Shown piece after piece: positions 1 to 10,330 of a DNA stretch of 64,000 nucleotides. The DNA comes from Galeruca laticollis (lineage: Eukaryota > Arthropoda > Insecta > Coleoptera > Chrysomelidae): the NCBI GenBank assembly GCA_963921935.1, contig OY998176.1, positions 141,528,305-141,592,304 of the forward strand, given 5' to 3'. Position 1 is the stretch's first letter. Each line of letters begins with the position of its first letter. The notes under the pieces were generated by a model, which did not search any database, was not told where the DNA came from, and saw only the letters and a program-made list of their open reading frames with translations. The translations under genes were made by a program, and so were the position numbers.

Positions 1-1259
1 TTGATGAAATTGAGACAATAACCTTCACCTGTAGAAGTAAATACTGTTGATTGAAGCATGAACTACAATATCAGAATTATACAGCACCTTGCAACTGCAT
101 GAGAACATCAAGCAGTACAAACTAGTCAAGTAAAAAGTGATAAAAGCAATAAAGTTGAGGTCCATAAACTTTTGGTTGCCTAAGGCATTTTGAAAGTAGC
201 AATAATCAAAATGTAACTTGAGATATATAAGTTATTACAGTGAAGATATGAGATAAATTGCCCATAATGGAGAATTATTGTATGTCACAAAATTTATATT
301 TTTCGGGAGAACAATTTATTGCCTTCATAAATGAATAAAAGGTTTATGTTTAACAATATCATCACTATAACATTAAATTTATGTTTGTGCTCAGTAGTAG
401 AATCCAAATAATTACTCACTGAATTAAAAAAAAATGTGGACATACAATTCTTAAATAGAATTCAACTATTTTATCTCCCTCTGTCTGGAGTTACAATAGT
501 TCATTTTAGTGGAGTTAAAATTATTCTAATTTTTAAAATACACTGCCCTAACAGATAATTGGCTTTATTTATAATAGGTGAATACAATGCAATAGAAAAC
601 AAACAAAAACGATAGAATAATGAAACCAAAACTACATTTCCAGTAAAATCAAAAAATTATAAAAAATAATACAAAATAACTAAGACTTTAGTCTGACAGT
701 TTCCAAATGGTAATATAAAAACAAATCACAACTAAAACTTTGTACAAAATGCAATGTAATCTACTGAATTGTTATTCACAGTCAAAATCTTCATGATTGT
801 AAAGAGAAAAAGGCAAACGCCTGCAAAATTCGTGGTACTGGAACACAAAGAAATTGGACATGATAAAAAAATTTTTTGAGTGGTATTTGCCTTATGTATA
901 GAAGAGTAAGTTTCGCTGTGTTAACAATGTCAATTTTGTGTCCTTCCTTTTTGGATTCAGTTTAATTTGTCGAACTACTCTTGGGCATAGTGTGTTTTAA
1001 ATATTGGGAATTCTGGATTGATTTCTAGTATATCCATAGGGGAAATAAATACTTTTCGGCATTTTCATCTTTATCAAAATTAATAGCAGTTTTCTCATGG
1101 AGAGTTTCTAGATCATATACGTTGCAACAATTCAAAAACTTCATAAAGCTCTGTTCTTTGAGCCAATCTATCTATAGATATACCTACTGATCGGGAGTAT
1201 AAACAGGTATATTTTTGGCAACTCTTTCTATCAAACTGCGTATAGAATGTTATGAGTAG
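1..1259. other. No gene recognised, AT-rich
   Basis: I see no convincing coding region, RNA gene or terminal repeat here. The sequence is AT-rich with many stops in all frames. A stretch around 1040-1250 on the minus strand could be the decayed 3' continuation of the relic next door, but the reading frames are too broken to prove it. Confidence 0.4.
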
Positions 1260-1900
1260 AAAAGGAGTAAGAGTTACCCTCAGCGTCAACCAACCGCTTA
1301 TGATCGGATTTTAACGACATTATCTAAAAAGATTTTCTCACGGGCTAGATATTCATCATTAGGTAATGTCTGAGAAAAATCTTCTAAGTGGAACATTTTA
1401 TCTATGAAGATTCTGAAGTGGGAGTAGATACGTATTTGTTCCGATTTTGTCCCTCACAGTTGTCAGAAAAAAACGAAAATGTAACCCCTTTTTTAGCTGC
1501 ATTTCAACGTAATGTAGGAGTCAACTTCCTGTCTCGGGAGAACCGCTTTTTGCAATACATGCATACTACATAAATCATTGGCATTATTTGATTCCGAAAT
1601 TAAAGACTATAAAATTATGCTGACATTGGATTTTGCCATCAGTAGTATTGGTTGTAAATCAAAAACAGCAACACTAATTTCAGAATTGGGATATGCCATA
1701 TCCTTGTCAATTGTCTTTAGTTTCGAAGCCAATTATTTGTTTATAATATGTTGCTGGTACTCCATTTCCATCGAAAGGGGAGGAACTATTATATTTGTGC
1801 CAAAGGAAGAAGAAAAAAAGAGGGATTTAATTCTGAACTGAAAATATGTTGATAATACTTTCCATTGGTACCTCAAATATATTATAGTCCTTGCAATGTC
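1260..1900 (-). pseudogene. Relic of a DUF7869-like (RNase H-like, transposon-associated) gene
   Basis: Read on the minus strand, this stretch holds several blocks in shifted frames that match the better-preserved gene at 50093-52257. The blocks are VAVFDLQ (near 1660-1640), a short AKSGSPE block (near 1550-1530, compare AKRGGQ in the other copy), and FFSDNCEGQNR (near 1475-1440, compare FYSDCCPGQTR). They occur in the same order and with similar spacing as in the other copy. Between them lie stop codons and frameshifts, so it is not functional. The plus-strand ORFs over the same bases are shadows. The family name is from memory; the block match between the two places is seen directly. Finding two members in 50 kb supports a mobile origin. 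Confidence 0.6.
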
Positions 1901-2927
1901 CTCGATATACATTCTTATAATATTCAGTGATTTTGGAAGATGTTTTCTATGACTTATCTTCCTGCATTAGTGACTGTCTATAGTCTGAAAAGAATTAATG
2001 TCGTCTCTGACAGTGTTTTTGAAGGTAGACCTTGGTCTCTGAAGACAATAACTTGGTTAACGAAACGCGCGTCAGATAATGTTAGTGTGAGTGTTGGTAG
2101 TAAATAATACATACAATACATGCAGATGCAGCACATAAGATACTTCTGCATCAATCGATGTGCGACTAATGGAGATATATCTGTGTGAAGTTAACCATGG
2201 ATTTTTTTTAACCACTCAAGAATATGTTTTCACAAAATAAACTGAACTTTTGCAAAAAAAAATTAATAAAGGAGGCATATAATAACATTTTAATAGGCTA
2301 CATAATTCTACTACCAAAAATTAAAGATTAAGTGAATAAAAAGTTTTTAAATAAGTGCGTGTTCTTGTACATATTTCACGATTCTGAACCGAAGACCCAA
2401 AAATTTAAAAAAAATTATTCAACTATTACAAAGTACTCGTACACCTAATTAGAAACCAATTAATTATTTTGTGATTTAAGTATTTTATAGAACGCCAAGA
2501 AAAATTCCTAAGGATTACGATTGCGCGCTAACGCACATTTTGGAAATATCCAACATAACAGTTTGGCCGGTACGCTAAAACGGCTGATAGTAAATTTATT
2601 AGATGAACGAGCCTAGACATTTTTCTACAAATTTAAATAAAGACATACAAGAAACATGTTTCCAAATACCCTTATGTATACAAATTCAAAATATCCTTCA
2701 TAAATTCATAAAAGCCTGTCATAGAGGATTAATAAAACAAGCACAATGCAAGTTCAATAATATTAAAGGCTTGTTCAACAAATCGTACACATTACCTGCC
2801 AAAGTACCTTCCTAACAAGACGGGTGTGAAGTTAGCAGTTGATTTCCAGCAGTTAAAATAGTAAAATTGAAAGTAGTTGCAACAAATTGTGTTTTAAAAT
2901 TTAACATGCATAATATAATATAGTTGT
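1901..2927. other. No recognised gene; one small unassigned ORF
   Basis: Nothing is recognisable except a 70-codon plus-strand ORF at 2603-2815, rich in Lys, Asn and Gln. It has no identifiable motif, no evident splice context and no match to the neighbouring families. It may be chance in AT-rich DNA. The last bases (2916-2927) are the left target-site duplication of the Penelope element. Confidence 0.35.
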
Positions 2928-3219
2928 GTTTTTAAATGAAACTCACGGTCTCTAGTTAATTCCACAATATAATACAAGTTATTGAAAATTCTAAAAAATT
3001 GACAATTGTTTCGATAAATCAATATAATCGTCAGAATGACAGAATTTACTTTTCATTTTATGCCTACCTGATGTTTAGTAGTTATTTTTGGCTAGACCAA
3101 GAAGTAACCTAACTTGTGATTGGCTTAATATATGTTTATAGAAAAAAGAAGATGTGATATTACAAATATTGAAGCTTAGATATTATTAGCCCTATGGTGA
3201 TATCCTGGATATCATTTTT
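2928..3219 (-). repeat. Inverted upstream Penelope terminal-repeat copy
   Basis: The reverse complement of the direct pseudo-LTR. Its outer end is the TTTAAATGAAACTCACGG complement and its inner end is ATATCCAGGATATCA, where it meets the direct copy at about 3219/3220. This head-to-head arrangement at the 5' end is characteristic of Penelope copies. It carries a minus-strand hammerhead. Confidence 0.85.
2988..3046 (-). ncRNA. Hammerhead ribozyme (type I, minimal), inverted copy
   Basis: Minus-strand core CTGACGA (3034-3028), short stem II, GAAA, and cleavage triplet GTC, the same as in the direct copies. It differs from them by one base in the stem II region (GATTAT instead of GATGAT). Function of this inverted copy is uncertain. 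Confidence 0.7.
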
Positions 3220-3490
3220 CTTCTTTTTTCTATAAACATATATTAAGCCAATCACAAGTTAGGTTACTTCTTGGTCTAGCCAAAAATAACTACTAAACAT
3301 CAGGTAGGCATAAAATGAAATGTAACTTCTGTCATTCTGACGATGATATTGATTTATCGAAACAATTGTCAATTTTTTAGAATTCTCAATAACTTGTATT
3401 ATATTGTGGAATTAACTAGAGACCGTGAGTTTCATTTAAAAATACTAATATGAGCATATTCCACGAAGTAAGGGTCGAGACAGTCAATTT
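3220..3490 (+). repeat. 5' direct Penelope pseudo-LTR
   Basis: This matches the 3' copy at about 6042-6317 almost base for base. It includes the promoter/5'-UTR part, the hammerhead, the ATG and the first 13-14 codons of the ORF. It is truncated at its left end where it meets the inverted copy. Confidence 0.85.
3325..3383 (+). ncRNA. Hammerhead ribozyme in the 5' Penelope repeat
   Basis: All conserved hammerhead core parts are present in order. They are CTGACGA (3337-3343), a 3-bp stem II GAT/ATC with an 8-nt loop, GAAA (3359-3362), a very short stem III closing ACA/TGT, and the cleavage triplet GTC ending at 3370. Stem I is a type I stem: ATT/AAT next to the core, an internal loop, then TTCT/AGAA. 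Hammerheads in Penelope pseudo-LTRs are an established property of the family. Self-cleavage would set the 5' end of the RNA just after 3370, upstream of the ATG at 3450. The fold was drawn by eye. Confidence 0.85.
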
Positions 3491-5903
3491 CATTAAAAAA
3501 TCTTCGAGAGAAGATTTGACCCGACTGTACCAGAAGTTACTACAAAAACGTTACAAAGCATCACAAAACATTTGGTTTAACCAAGAATGCCTTAGAAAGA
3601 AGGTAATACCAAATAATGTGAATATAAAATGTCACACTAAAACACCACAAGCACAAAAAGCTATAAAATGTGCTCAACGAGTTTGGATAAAATCAGAATG
3701 TAAGAAATGGTTCAAAGTTAGAGACTCCTTAGACAACTACATAAAAGTTGTACATTCAGAACTCACATTCCAATTACATCCAGTAGAATTTGACTGTTTG
3801 GATGACAAAATTAGAGAAAATGTCAGCACGATGAAGCATATGAAATTTAAGAAACAAGAAAAGAAGCTACAGAAACTTGAACACACACAACATAAAATTC
3901 AATACTCAAAACATCATGAAACTGTAAGTACCTACATACCAACACACTTTGCACCACGATTTGAAAATCTTTCAGACACTAATTTTACAAATAGTGAAAT
4001 AGAATTTTTAAATAAAGGTTTAAAGTACAGCATACCACCTAAATTTACGAATAATATTAAACAAATTATAGCTACAGAGTCAGAAATAGCTTTAAAATCT
4101 AATTCAAATAATTTTCTTTGTGAGAAATTAAAAATTGCCAATTTAATCAAAAATATTGAACCTTCAAAAGTTAAACGTCAAACAAAAAATGACATTACAG
4201 TTTTAAATGCAATAAAAAAGAAGATAGAGAATAATAACCTAACAGTTACAAAATCTGATAAGAGGAACGCTACTGTCATTTTGACGACTGAAAATTACAA
4301 TTCCAAAGTATATAACTTTATAGAATCCAGCGATGTAAAAGTTCTTAAAGCAGACCCAACAAAGAAGTTTTCTAATAATGTAAGGGATATTGTTAATAAT
4401 TCAAATTATCTTTTAAATGATTACGAAAAGAGGTTTATCATACATAAGAATCCTCATTGTCCACAATTATATGGAACAGTTAAATTACATAAAATAACGA
4501 AACCAATTAGACCTGTAGTCTCTTATGTTAATGCTCCTAATAATATATTGGCAAAGAAGCTCAACAATATACTCAATACTTACGGATATGAATCTCAATA
4601 CTCAATTAGAAATTCAATAGAACTAATCAAAAAGTTGAAAGCAATCCACTTGCAAGATAACTATAAACTCATTTCGTTCGATGTAACTAATATGTTTACT
4701 AAAATTCCTCCTAAAGAATGTCTAATACTTGTAAGAAAATTACTAGAAGATAAAAATATTAATCCAGGAATAATATCAGATATACTTAATTTATTTGATG
4801 TATGCATTAATCAGAATTATTTCACTTTTGACAATAAGATATATATTCAAAATGAATGTTTACCAATGGGAAGCCCTATATCACCTATTTTAGCAAACAT
4901 TTTCATGGACAATTTAGAAAGAAAGATCTTTGAAAGTAATATTTCGAAAAATATTTTATTTTGGTATAGATATGTAGATGACATATTAGCTTGTTTTATG
5001 GGTAGTGAACGACAATTAGATGTATTTTTCAACCACATCAATAATTTACACCCGAAAATTAAATTTACATTAGAAATTGAAGAAAATAGCTCAATCAATT
5101 TTCTTGATTTAAAAATTCAAAGAGTTAATAATGTACTTGATTATTCAATTTACCGAAAACCAACACAGACTGATGTGACAATTCCATTCAATTCTAACCA
5201 CCCTGTGTCACACAGACTAGCAGCATATAATTCAATGATACATAGAGCTTTTTCAGTTCCTATGAACAAATGTAATTTTGATAGAGAGATTAATACAATT
5301 AGACAAATAGCAACATCTAACAGTTATCCATTAGATATGATAAATAAGCTAATTAGTAAAAAAGAGGAAAAAGTGGCATTACAATTAATATATCCTAAAC
5401 AAGCTGATGACATTAAAACTTATAAAACCATCACATATGCAGGAAATATTTCTAATAATATTTCAAAGATAATATCTTCAGCAACGAATACAACAATTTC
5501 TTTTAAAACAGAATGTAACGTTAGTACAAAATTGTTAAATGTAAAAACAAAAATACCACTATTAAAGAAGTCAGGTATATATAAACTCAAATGTCCAGAA
5601 TGTAATGCTGTCTATTTGGGTCAGACCCTTAGGAATTTTGAAATACAATACAGTGAGCACTTACGAGCATACAGATTAAAACAACCAGATAAATCCCACT
5701 ACGCAAAACATCTACTCGACACCAATCATTCATTGACACCTAACACAGAACTAGAAGTGCTGCATATTTGTGAAAAGAAACAAGAACTGGATTTCCTTGA
5801 AGAACTGGAAATGAGAAGACGTTTAAGAAACCCACAATATGAAGTTGTCAATGAACAGTTAAATCTAGGGAATTCTCCACTAATAAACTGTCTTCTTAAG
5901 TGA
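3450..5903 (+). CDS. Penelope-type reverse transcriptase with C-terminal GIY-YIG endonuclease
   Basis: An uninterrupted 817-residue protein that copies the element RNA and nicks the target DNA. The first ~270 residues are basic (Lys/Asn-rich). The RT core follows: YGTVKLHKITKPIRPVVSY (~residues 347-365), motif A SFDVTNMFTKIP (~410-421), motif B PMGSPISPILANIF (~472-485), motif C YVDD (~511-514), then INFLDLKI. The C-terminal domain is GIY-YIG: a GIYKLKCPEC start near residue 711, then YLGQT and FEIQYSEHLRAYR, with a CPEC pair typical of EN-containing Penelope proteins. The start used is the ATG at 3450 inside the repeat. Length is normal for the family and no lesion was seen, so this copy may be active; that is inference. 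ORFs opposite to it are shadows. Confidence 0.95.
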   Translation: MSIFHEVRVETVNFIKKSSREDLTRLYQKLLQKRYKASQNIWFNQECLRKKVIPNNVNIKCHTKTPQAQKAIKCAQRVWIKSECKKWFKVRDSLDNYIKVVHSELTFQLHPVEFDCLDDKIRENVSTMKHMKFKKQEKKLQKLEHTQHKIQYSKHHETVSTYIPTHFAPRFENLSDTNFTNSEIEFLNKGLKYSIPPKFTNNIKQIIATESEIALKSNSNNFLCEKLKIANLIKNIEPSKVKRQTKNDITVLNAIKKKIENNNLTVTKSDKRNATVILTTENYNSKVYNFIESSDVKVLKADPTKKFSNNVRDIVNNSNYLLNDYEKRFIIHKNPHCPQLYGTVKLHKITKPIRPVVSYVNAPNNILAKKLNNILNTYGYESQYSIRNSIELIKKLKAIHLQDNYKLISFDVTNMFTKIPPKECLILVRKLLEDKNINPGIISDILNLFDVCINQNYFTFDNKIYIQNECLPMGSPISPILANIFMDNLERKIFESNISKNILFWYRYVDDILACFMGSERQLDVFFNHINNLHPKIKFTLEIEENSSINFLDLKIQRVNNVLDYSIYRKPTQTDVTIPFNSNHPVSHRLAAYNSMIHRAFSVPMNKCNFDREINTIRQIATSNSYPLDMINKLISKKEEKVALQLIYPKQADDIKTYKTITYAGNISNNISKIISSATNTTISFKTECNVSTKLLNVKTKIPLLKKSGIYKLKCPECNAVYLGQTLRNFEIQYSEHLRAYRLKQPDKSHYAKHLLDTNHSLTPNTELEVLHICEKKQELDFLEELEMRRRLRNPQYEVVNEQLNLGNSPLINCLLK

Positions 5904-5975
5904 TAATTGTAAAGATCAGCAGATATAGTTTTCCTGGTTTTCTATATCATTGCACAGTTATACTGATCTTAATTG

Positions 5976-6317
5976 GAAAAATGATATCCAGGATATCACC
6001 ATAGAGCTAATAATATCTAAGCTTCAATATTTGTAATATCACATCTTCTTCTTTTTTCTATAAACATATATTAAGCCAATCACAAGTTAGGTTACTTCTT
6101 GGTCTAGCCAAAAATAACTACTAAACATCAGGTAGGCATAAAATGAAATGTAACTTCTGTCATTCTGACGATGATATTGATTTATCGAAACAATTGTCAA
6201 TTTTTTAGAATTTTCAATAACTTGAATTATATTGTGGAATTAACTAGAGACCGTGAGTTTCATTTAAAAACATTAATATGAGCATATTCCACGAAGTAAG
6301 GGTCGAGACAGTCAATT
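5976..6317 (+). repeat. 3' direct Penelope pseudo-LTR
   Basis: Starts about 70 bases after the stop codon with ATGATATCCAGGATATCACC and runs to the 12-bp TSD. It ends inside the duplicated start of the ORF (codons for MSIFHEVRVETVN), and so shows how far the repeat reaches into the coding region. Confidence 0.85.
6153..6211 (+). ncRNA. Hammerhead ribozyme in the 3' Penelope repeat
   Basis: Core identical to the 5' copy: CTGACGA (6165-6171), GAAA, and the GTC triplet ending at 6198, with the same type I stem I. A cut here would end the transcript just downstream of the ORF, giving a unit-length RNA between the two ribozymes. Confidence 0.85.
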
Positions 6318-6329
6318 TAATATAGTTGT

Positions 6330-8370
6330 CTTTAAAAATTAACTACCGTCCCCCGTACCCACTTAGAAGCCGTCGGAGTGTATGAAACCACCCCTAAACG
6401 ATAAAAATATAAATAAATAATTCAGAGCCTCGACTTATCGTTCGAGTTCCAGGATGATATTCACAGGATACATTGCAAGTGCCTCTAAAAATTATTTACC
6501 ACCGCCTGTACCCACTCAGAAGCCGTCGGGGTGGATGAAACTACTCCTAAACGATAAAAAATAAATAAATAATCAGAACCTCGACTTCTCGTTCGAGTTC
6601 CAAGATAATATTCACAGTATACATTGCAAATGCCCCTAGAAATCATTTACCACCGCCTGTACCCACTTAGTAGCCGTCGAGGTGGATGAAACTACCCCTA
6701 AACGATAAAAAATAAATAAATAAATCAGAACCTCGACTTCTCGTTCGAGTTCCTGGATGATATTCACAGGATACATTGGAAATGCCTCTAGAAATGATTT
6801 ACCGCCGCCCGTACCCACTTAGAAGCCGTCGGGGTGGATGAAACTGCCCCTAAACGATAAAAAATAAATAAATACTTCAGAACTTCGACTTCTCGTTCGA
6901 GTTCCAGGATGATATTCACAGGATAAATTGGAATTGCCTCTTGAAATCATTTACCGCCGCCCGTACCTACTTAGAAGCCGTCGGGGGGATGAAACCACCC
7001 CTAAACAATAAAAATATAAATAGATAATTCAGAACCTCGACTTCTCGTTCGAGTTCCAGGATGATATTCACAGGATACATTGTAAGTGCCTCTAGAAATC
7101 ATTTACCGCCGCCCGTACCTATTTAGAAACCGTCGGGGTGGATGAAACTGCCCCTAAACGATAAAAAATAAATAAATAATTCAGAACCTCGACTTCTCGG
7201 TCGAGTCTCAGGATGATATTCACAGGATAAATTGGAAATGCCTCTTGAAATCATTTACCGTCGCCCGTACCCACTTAAAAGTCGTCGGGGTGGATGAAAC
7301 TACCCCTAAACGATAAACAAATAATAAATAATTCAGAACCTCGACTTCTCGTTCGAGTTCCAGGATGATATTCACAGGATAAATTGGAAATGCCTCTTGA
7401 AATCATTTACCGCCGCCCGTACCCATTTAAAAGCCATCGGGGTGGATGAAATTACCCCTAAACGATAAACAAATAATAAATAATTCAGAACCTCGACTTC
7501 TCGTTCGAGTTCCAGGATGATATTCACAGGATAAATTGGAAATGCCTCTTGAAATCATTTACCGCCGCCCGTACCCACTTAGAAGCCGTCGGGGTGGATG
7601 AAACTACCCCTAAACGATAAAAAATAAATAAATAATTCAGAACCTCGGCTTCTCGTTCGAGTTCCAGGATGATATTCACAGGATACATTGCAAATGCCTC
7701 TAGAAATTATTTACCACCGCCCGTACCCACTTAGAATCCGTCAGGGTGGATGAAACTACCCCTAAACGATAAAAATTTAATAAATAATTCAGAACCTCGA
7801 CTTCTCGTTCGAGTTCTAGAATGATATTCGCAGGATACATTGCAACTCCACCCGTACCCACTTAGAAGCCGTCGGGGTGGATGAAAGTACCCCTAAACGA
7901 TGAAAATATAATACATAATCTAGAGGTATTTGCAATGTATCCTGTGAATATCATCCTGGAACTCGAACGAGAAGTCGAGGTTCTGAATTATTTATTTTTT
8001 ATCGTTTAGGGGTAGTTTCATCCACCCCGACGGCTTCTAAGTGAGTGCGGGCGGTGGTAAATAATTTCTAGAGGCATTTCCAATTTATCCTGTGAATATC
8101 ATCCTGGAACTCGAGCTAGAAGTCGAGGTTCTGAATTATTTATTATTTTTTTAGCGTTTAGGGGTAGTTTCATTCACCCCGACGGCTTCTAAGTGGGTAC
8201 GGGCGGCGGTAAATGATTTCTAGAGGCATTTGCAATATATCCTGTGAATTTCATCCTGGAACTCGTACGAGAAGTCGAGGTTCTCAATTATTTATAAAAT
8301 TTTTATCGTTTAGGGGTAATTTCATTCACCCCGACGATTCCTAAGTGGGTACGGGGGGTGGCAAATGAAA
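6330..8370. repeat. ~150-bp satellite array that reverses orientation
   Basis: About eleven plus-oriented units of 130-155 bp run from about 6345 to 7915. Each unit contains ACTTAGAAGCCGTCGGGGTG, a TAAACGATAAAAA stretch, CCTCGACTTCTCGTTCGAG and a GATGATATTCACAGGATA block. At about 7918 the array flips and about three units continue in reverse to 8370. Units differ by scattered substitutions. Each holds GTTCGAGTTCC, which resembles a tRNA-type B box, but I see no A box. No coding potential. Confidence 0.9.
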
Positions 8371-8889
8371 CAATCATAAAAAAATACGGCACTTTTCCAC
8401 CAGCATTACAAACCAATTTATAAAACATCAAAGTAGAAATAATAAAACAATTCAACACCCTGTATCTCATTAACGACAAGACTTATCACACATGTTTATA
8501 AGAACTTTTAGTCTTAAAATGAAGTGACGAAGCGCCCACTACAATATTCTAGATTACTTAGGAAACAACCTGTATATAACAGACAATTCTGAAGGACTGC
8601 CATTCAACTAGAAACAACTTGTAGATCTGTTTGAAAACACTCTTGTCTCTCATGATGCCTTGGAAATAAATAAGGACTACACGACACATTAAGGATCTCT
8701 AGTGAACATGTTAAACAAAATTTACCCTCTGCTTACAGAAAGACGAATTGAAACCCGAATTACTAAACTTAAACATGACATATAGAAACACCTAGGAGAC
8801 GAAATCAATGGCTACAGAAAGTGACTCATCCTCTCAAGAATAGAACCTACTTTTATTTATTTTCAATCTAATGATATTTAAATCAATTA
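8371..8889. other. No gene seen; probable 5' remnant of the adjacent LINE
   Basis: No open frame or motif. The stretch includes CACCCTGTATCTC, a sequence common in insect repeats. It leads directly into the LINE relic and may be its decayed upstream part, but I cannot show this. Confidence 0.3.
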
Positions 8890-9975
8890 TTCAGTGGAAC
8901 CTGAATGGCTACTAAGAGCGTTTACCTCCTGACATTTTATGCCTTCAAGTGTTTCTTTAAGAACAGAACAGATCATCAGCATACCAGAGGTGGAGTGGCG
9001 ATTTGTGTATCGAACACATTAGAAGCAGAAATTATTCTGACTAATTCCAACATGGAAGTCTTTGCCGCAAAAATTAAGAGCTCGCACCCAATACACACAT
9101 GCAATATGTACCTACCAGCAGGTCCATTGGACATGCAAGACATTTGTGATTGTTATTAATCAATTACCAACACCGAGATTAATTTTAGGTGACTTTAATG
9201 GTCGCCAAATGTTTTGGGGCTCCGAATCTAATGATAATCGAGATAGAATAATTGCAGATGTTATTGACTATTTTAATTTTAATATATTAAATGATGATAC
9301 TAAAACTGGCTTCAATTCTACAGCAGAAGAATCATCCATAATTGATCTATCCTTTTGTGATCCTACGATCTTGTTATCGGTATCCTGGGAAGTAGATTCT
9401 TACTTATATGACAGTGATCATGACCCGATTATTATACGAAATACTAACTTCGAAAATAATATTACCTCATCATCTTACATTTGGAGATTAAAGAATGCAA
9501 ACTGGGATGCCTTTTCTGAAAACATTCGAAAGAAAATAGAAAACCTTACTATGACCGAGGATATCGATAAGGATTTAAGAAATCTTGAAAATATTATTAT
9601 CTAGGCCGCAGAATCTGGTATTGGTAAAACAAAGCAAGTTACAGGTAGATCTCCAGTTCCACAGGAAGCTAATGATATTGAAATTCCTGACAGACACGAA
9701 TCATTGAATCATAATATAACTGAAACTAAATTAAATGAAGCACTAGAGGAGGGCCCGATGACATTCCTGTATTCTTGAAGCAATTGCCTCAAAATTCGAA
9801 AGATTACTTGCTACACCTGTACAATAAAATCTGGATTAAAGATGTCTTTTCAGAAAAATGGGCTGAAGCTATTGTTATACCAGTACCATAGCCTAGAAAA
9901 CCTAAAACAATCGCTGCATTTTATAGACCTATCTCACTAACTTATTCAATGTGCAAACTACTTGAGAAAATAAAG
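8890..9975 (+). pseudogene. Jockey-type LINE relic: APE endonuclease and start of RT
   Basis: Fragments of a non-LTR retrotransposon ORF2 in shifted frames. First comes the middle of an apurinic-type endonuclease (GGVAICVSN near 8990, then NMYLPAG near 9108). A frameshift near 9135-9165 leads into the second half, with LGDFNGRQMFWGS (9187-9225) and the catalytic-end motif SDHDPI (near 9414). After a stop at 9602 an RT start is readable (YRPISLTYSMCKLLEKI, near 9924-9974), where the element breaks off. Missing parts: the N-terminus of EN and nearly all of the RT. Dead copy. The Jockey-clade assignment is from the EN/RT wording. Confidence 0.8.
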
Positions 9976-10330
9976 ACAACACATTTTTTTTTATTTTTCT
10001 TTAGAAACTATATACAATTTTCGTTTCTTTTATAGTTCTAATAAAATAGTAATAAAACCAAATTTATTCTGACACATCAGGTTTTGGAGAAAAAATTATA
10101 GAAAATAAATGAAATATTATTAATTATTAGGTATGTACATTAGATAAAGCTGTATGCTATCGTCCTGTTTAAAATGTTTTACTTTTTATTTTTATTTTAT
10201 ACTGTTCTGCGGTACTTTCAGATATCAATGTCCAACAATAATCAGCAAATATTTCACTTTTCCACTTGCCAATTTCTAACATTTTTTCAATATATTGTGG
10301 AATTATCTAGAAACAGCAAGTTTCATTTAA

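Larger units (their letters stand above)
2928..6317 (+). mobile_element. Full-length Penelope-like element (PLE1)
   Basis: This is a complete Penelope-like retroelement of about 3.39 kb. It is flanked by a perfect 12-bp duplication, TAATATAGTTGT, at 2916-2927 and 6318-6329. The order is: an inverted terminal-repeat copy (2928-3219), a direct copy (3220-3490), the RT/GIY-YIG ORF (3450-5903), and a 3' direct copy (about 5976-6317). The direct repeat runs past the start codon, so the first 13-14 codons of the ORF are present again at the 3' end, as is usual for Penelope pseudo-LTRs. An intact ORF, near-identical repeats and a perfect TSD point to a recent insertion. Other pieces of the family lie at 10268-12810 and 54188-60709. 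Confidence 0.93.

Noticed and set aside
1388..1841. Two plus-strand ORFs (61 and 87 codons)
   Set aside because: They lie opposite the minus-strand relic with DUF7869-like blocks and have no recognisable content.
3932..5098. Minus-strand ORFs opposite the Penelope ORF
   Set aside because: Shadows of the 817-codon RT/GIY-YIG gene; no motifs of their own.
6330..8370. Satellite units as tRNA genes or a tRNA-derived SINE
   Set aside because: Only a B-box-like string is present; no A box, no cloverleaf and no SINE tail were found.
6330..8370. CRISPR array
   Set aside because: Whole ~150-bp units repeat tandemly with no unique spacers, and the genome is clearly animal.
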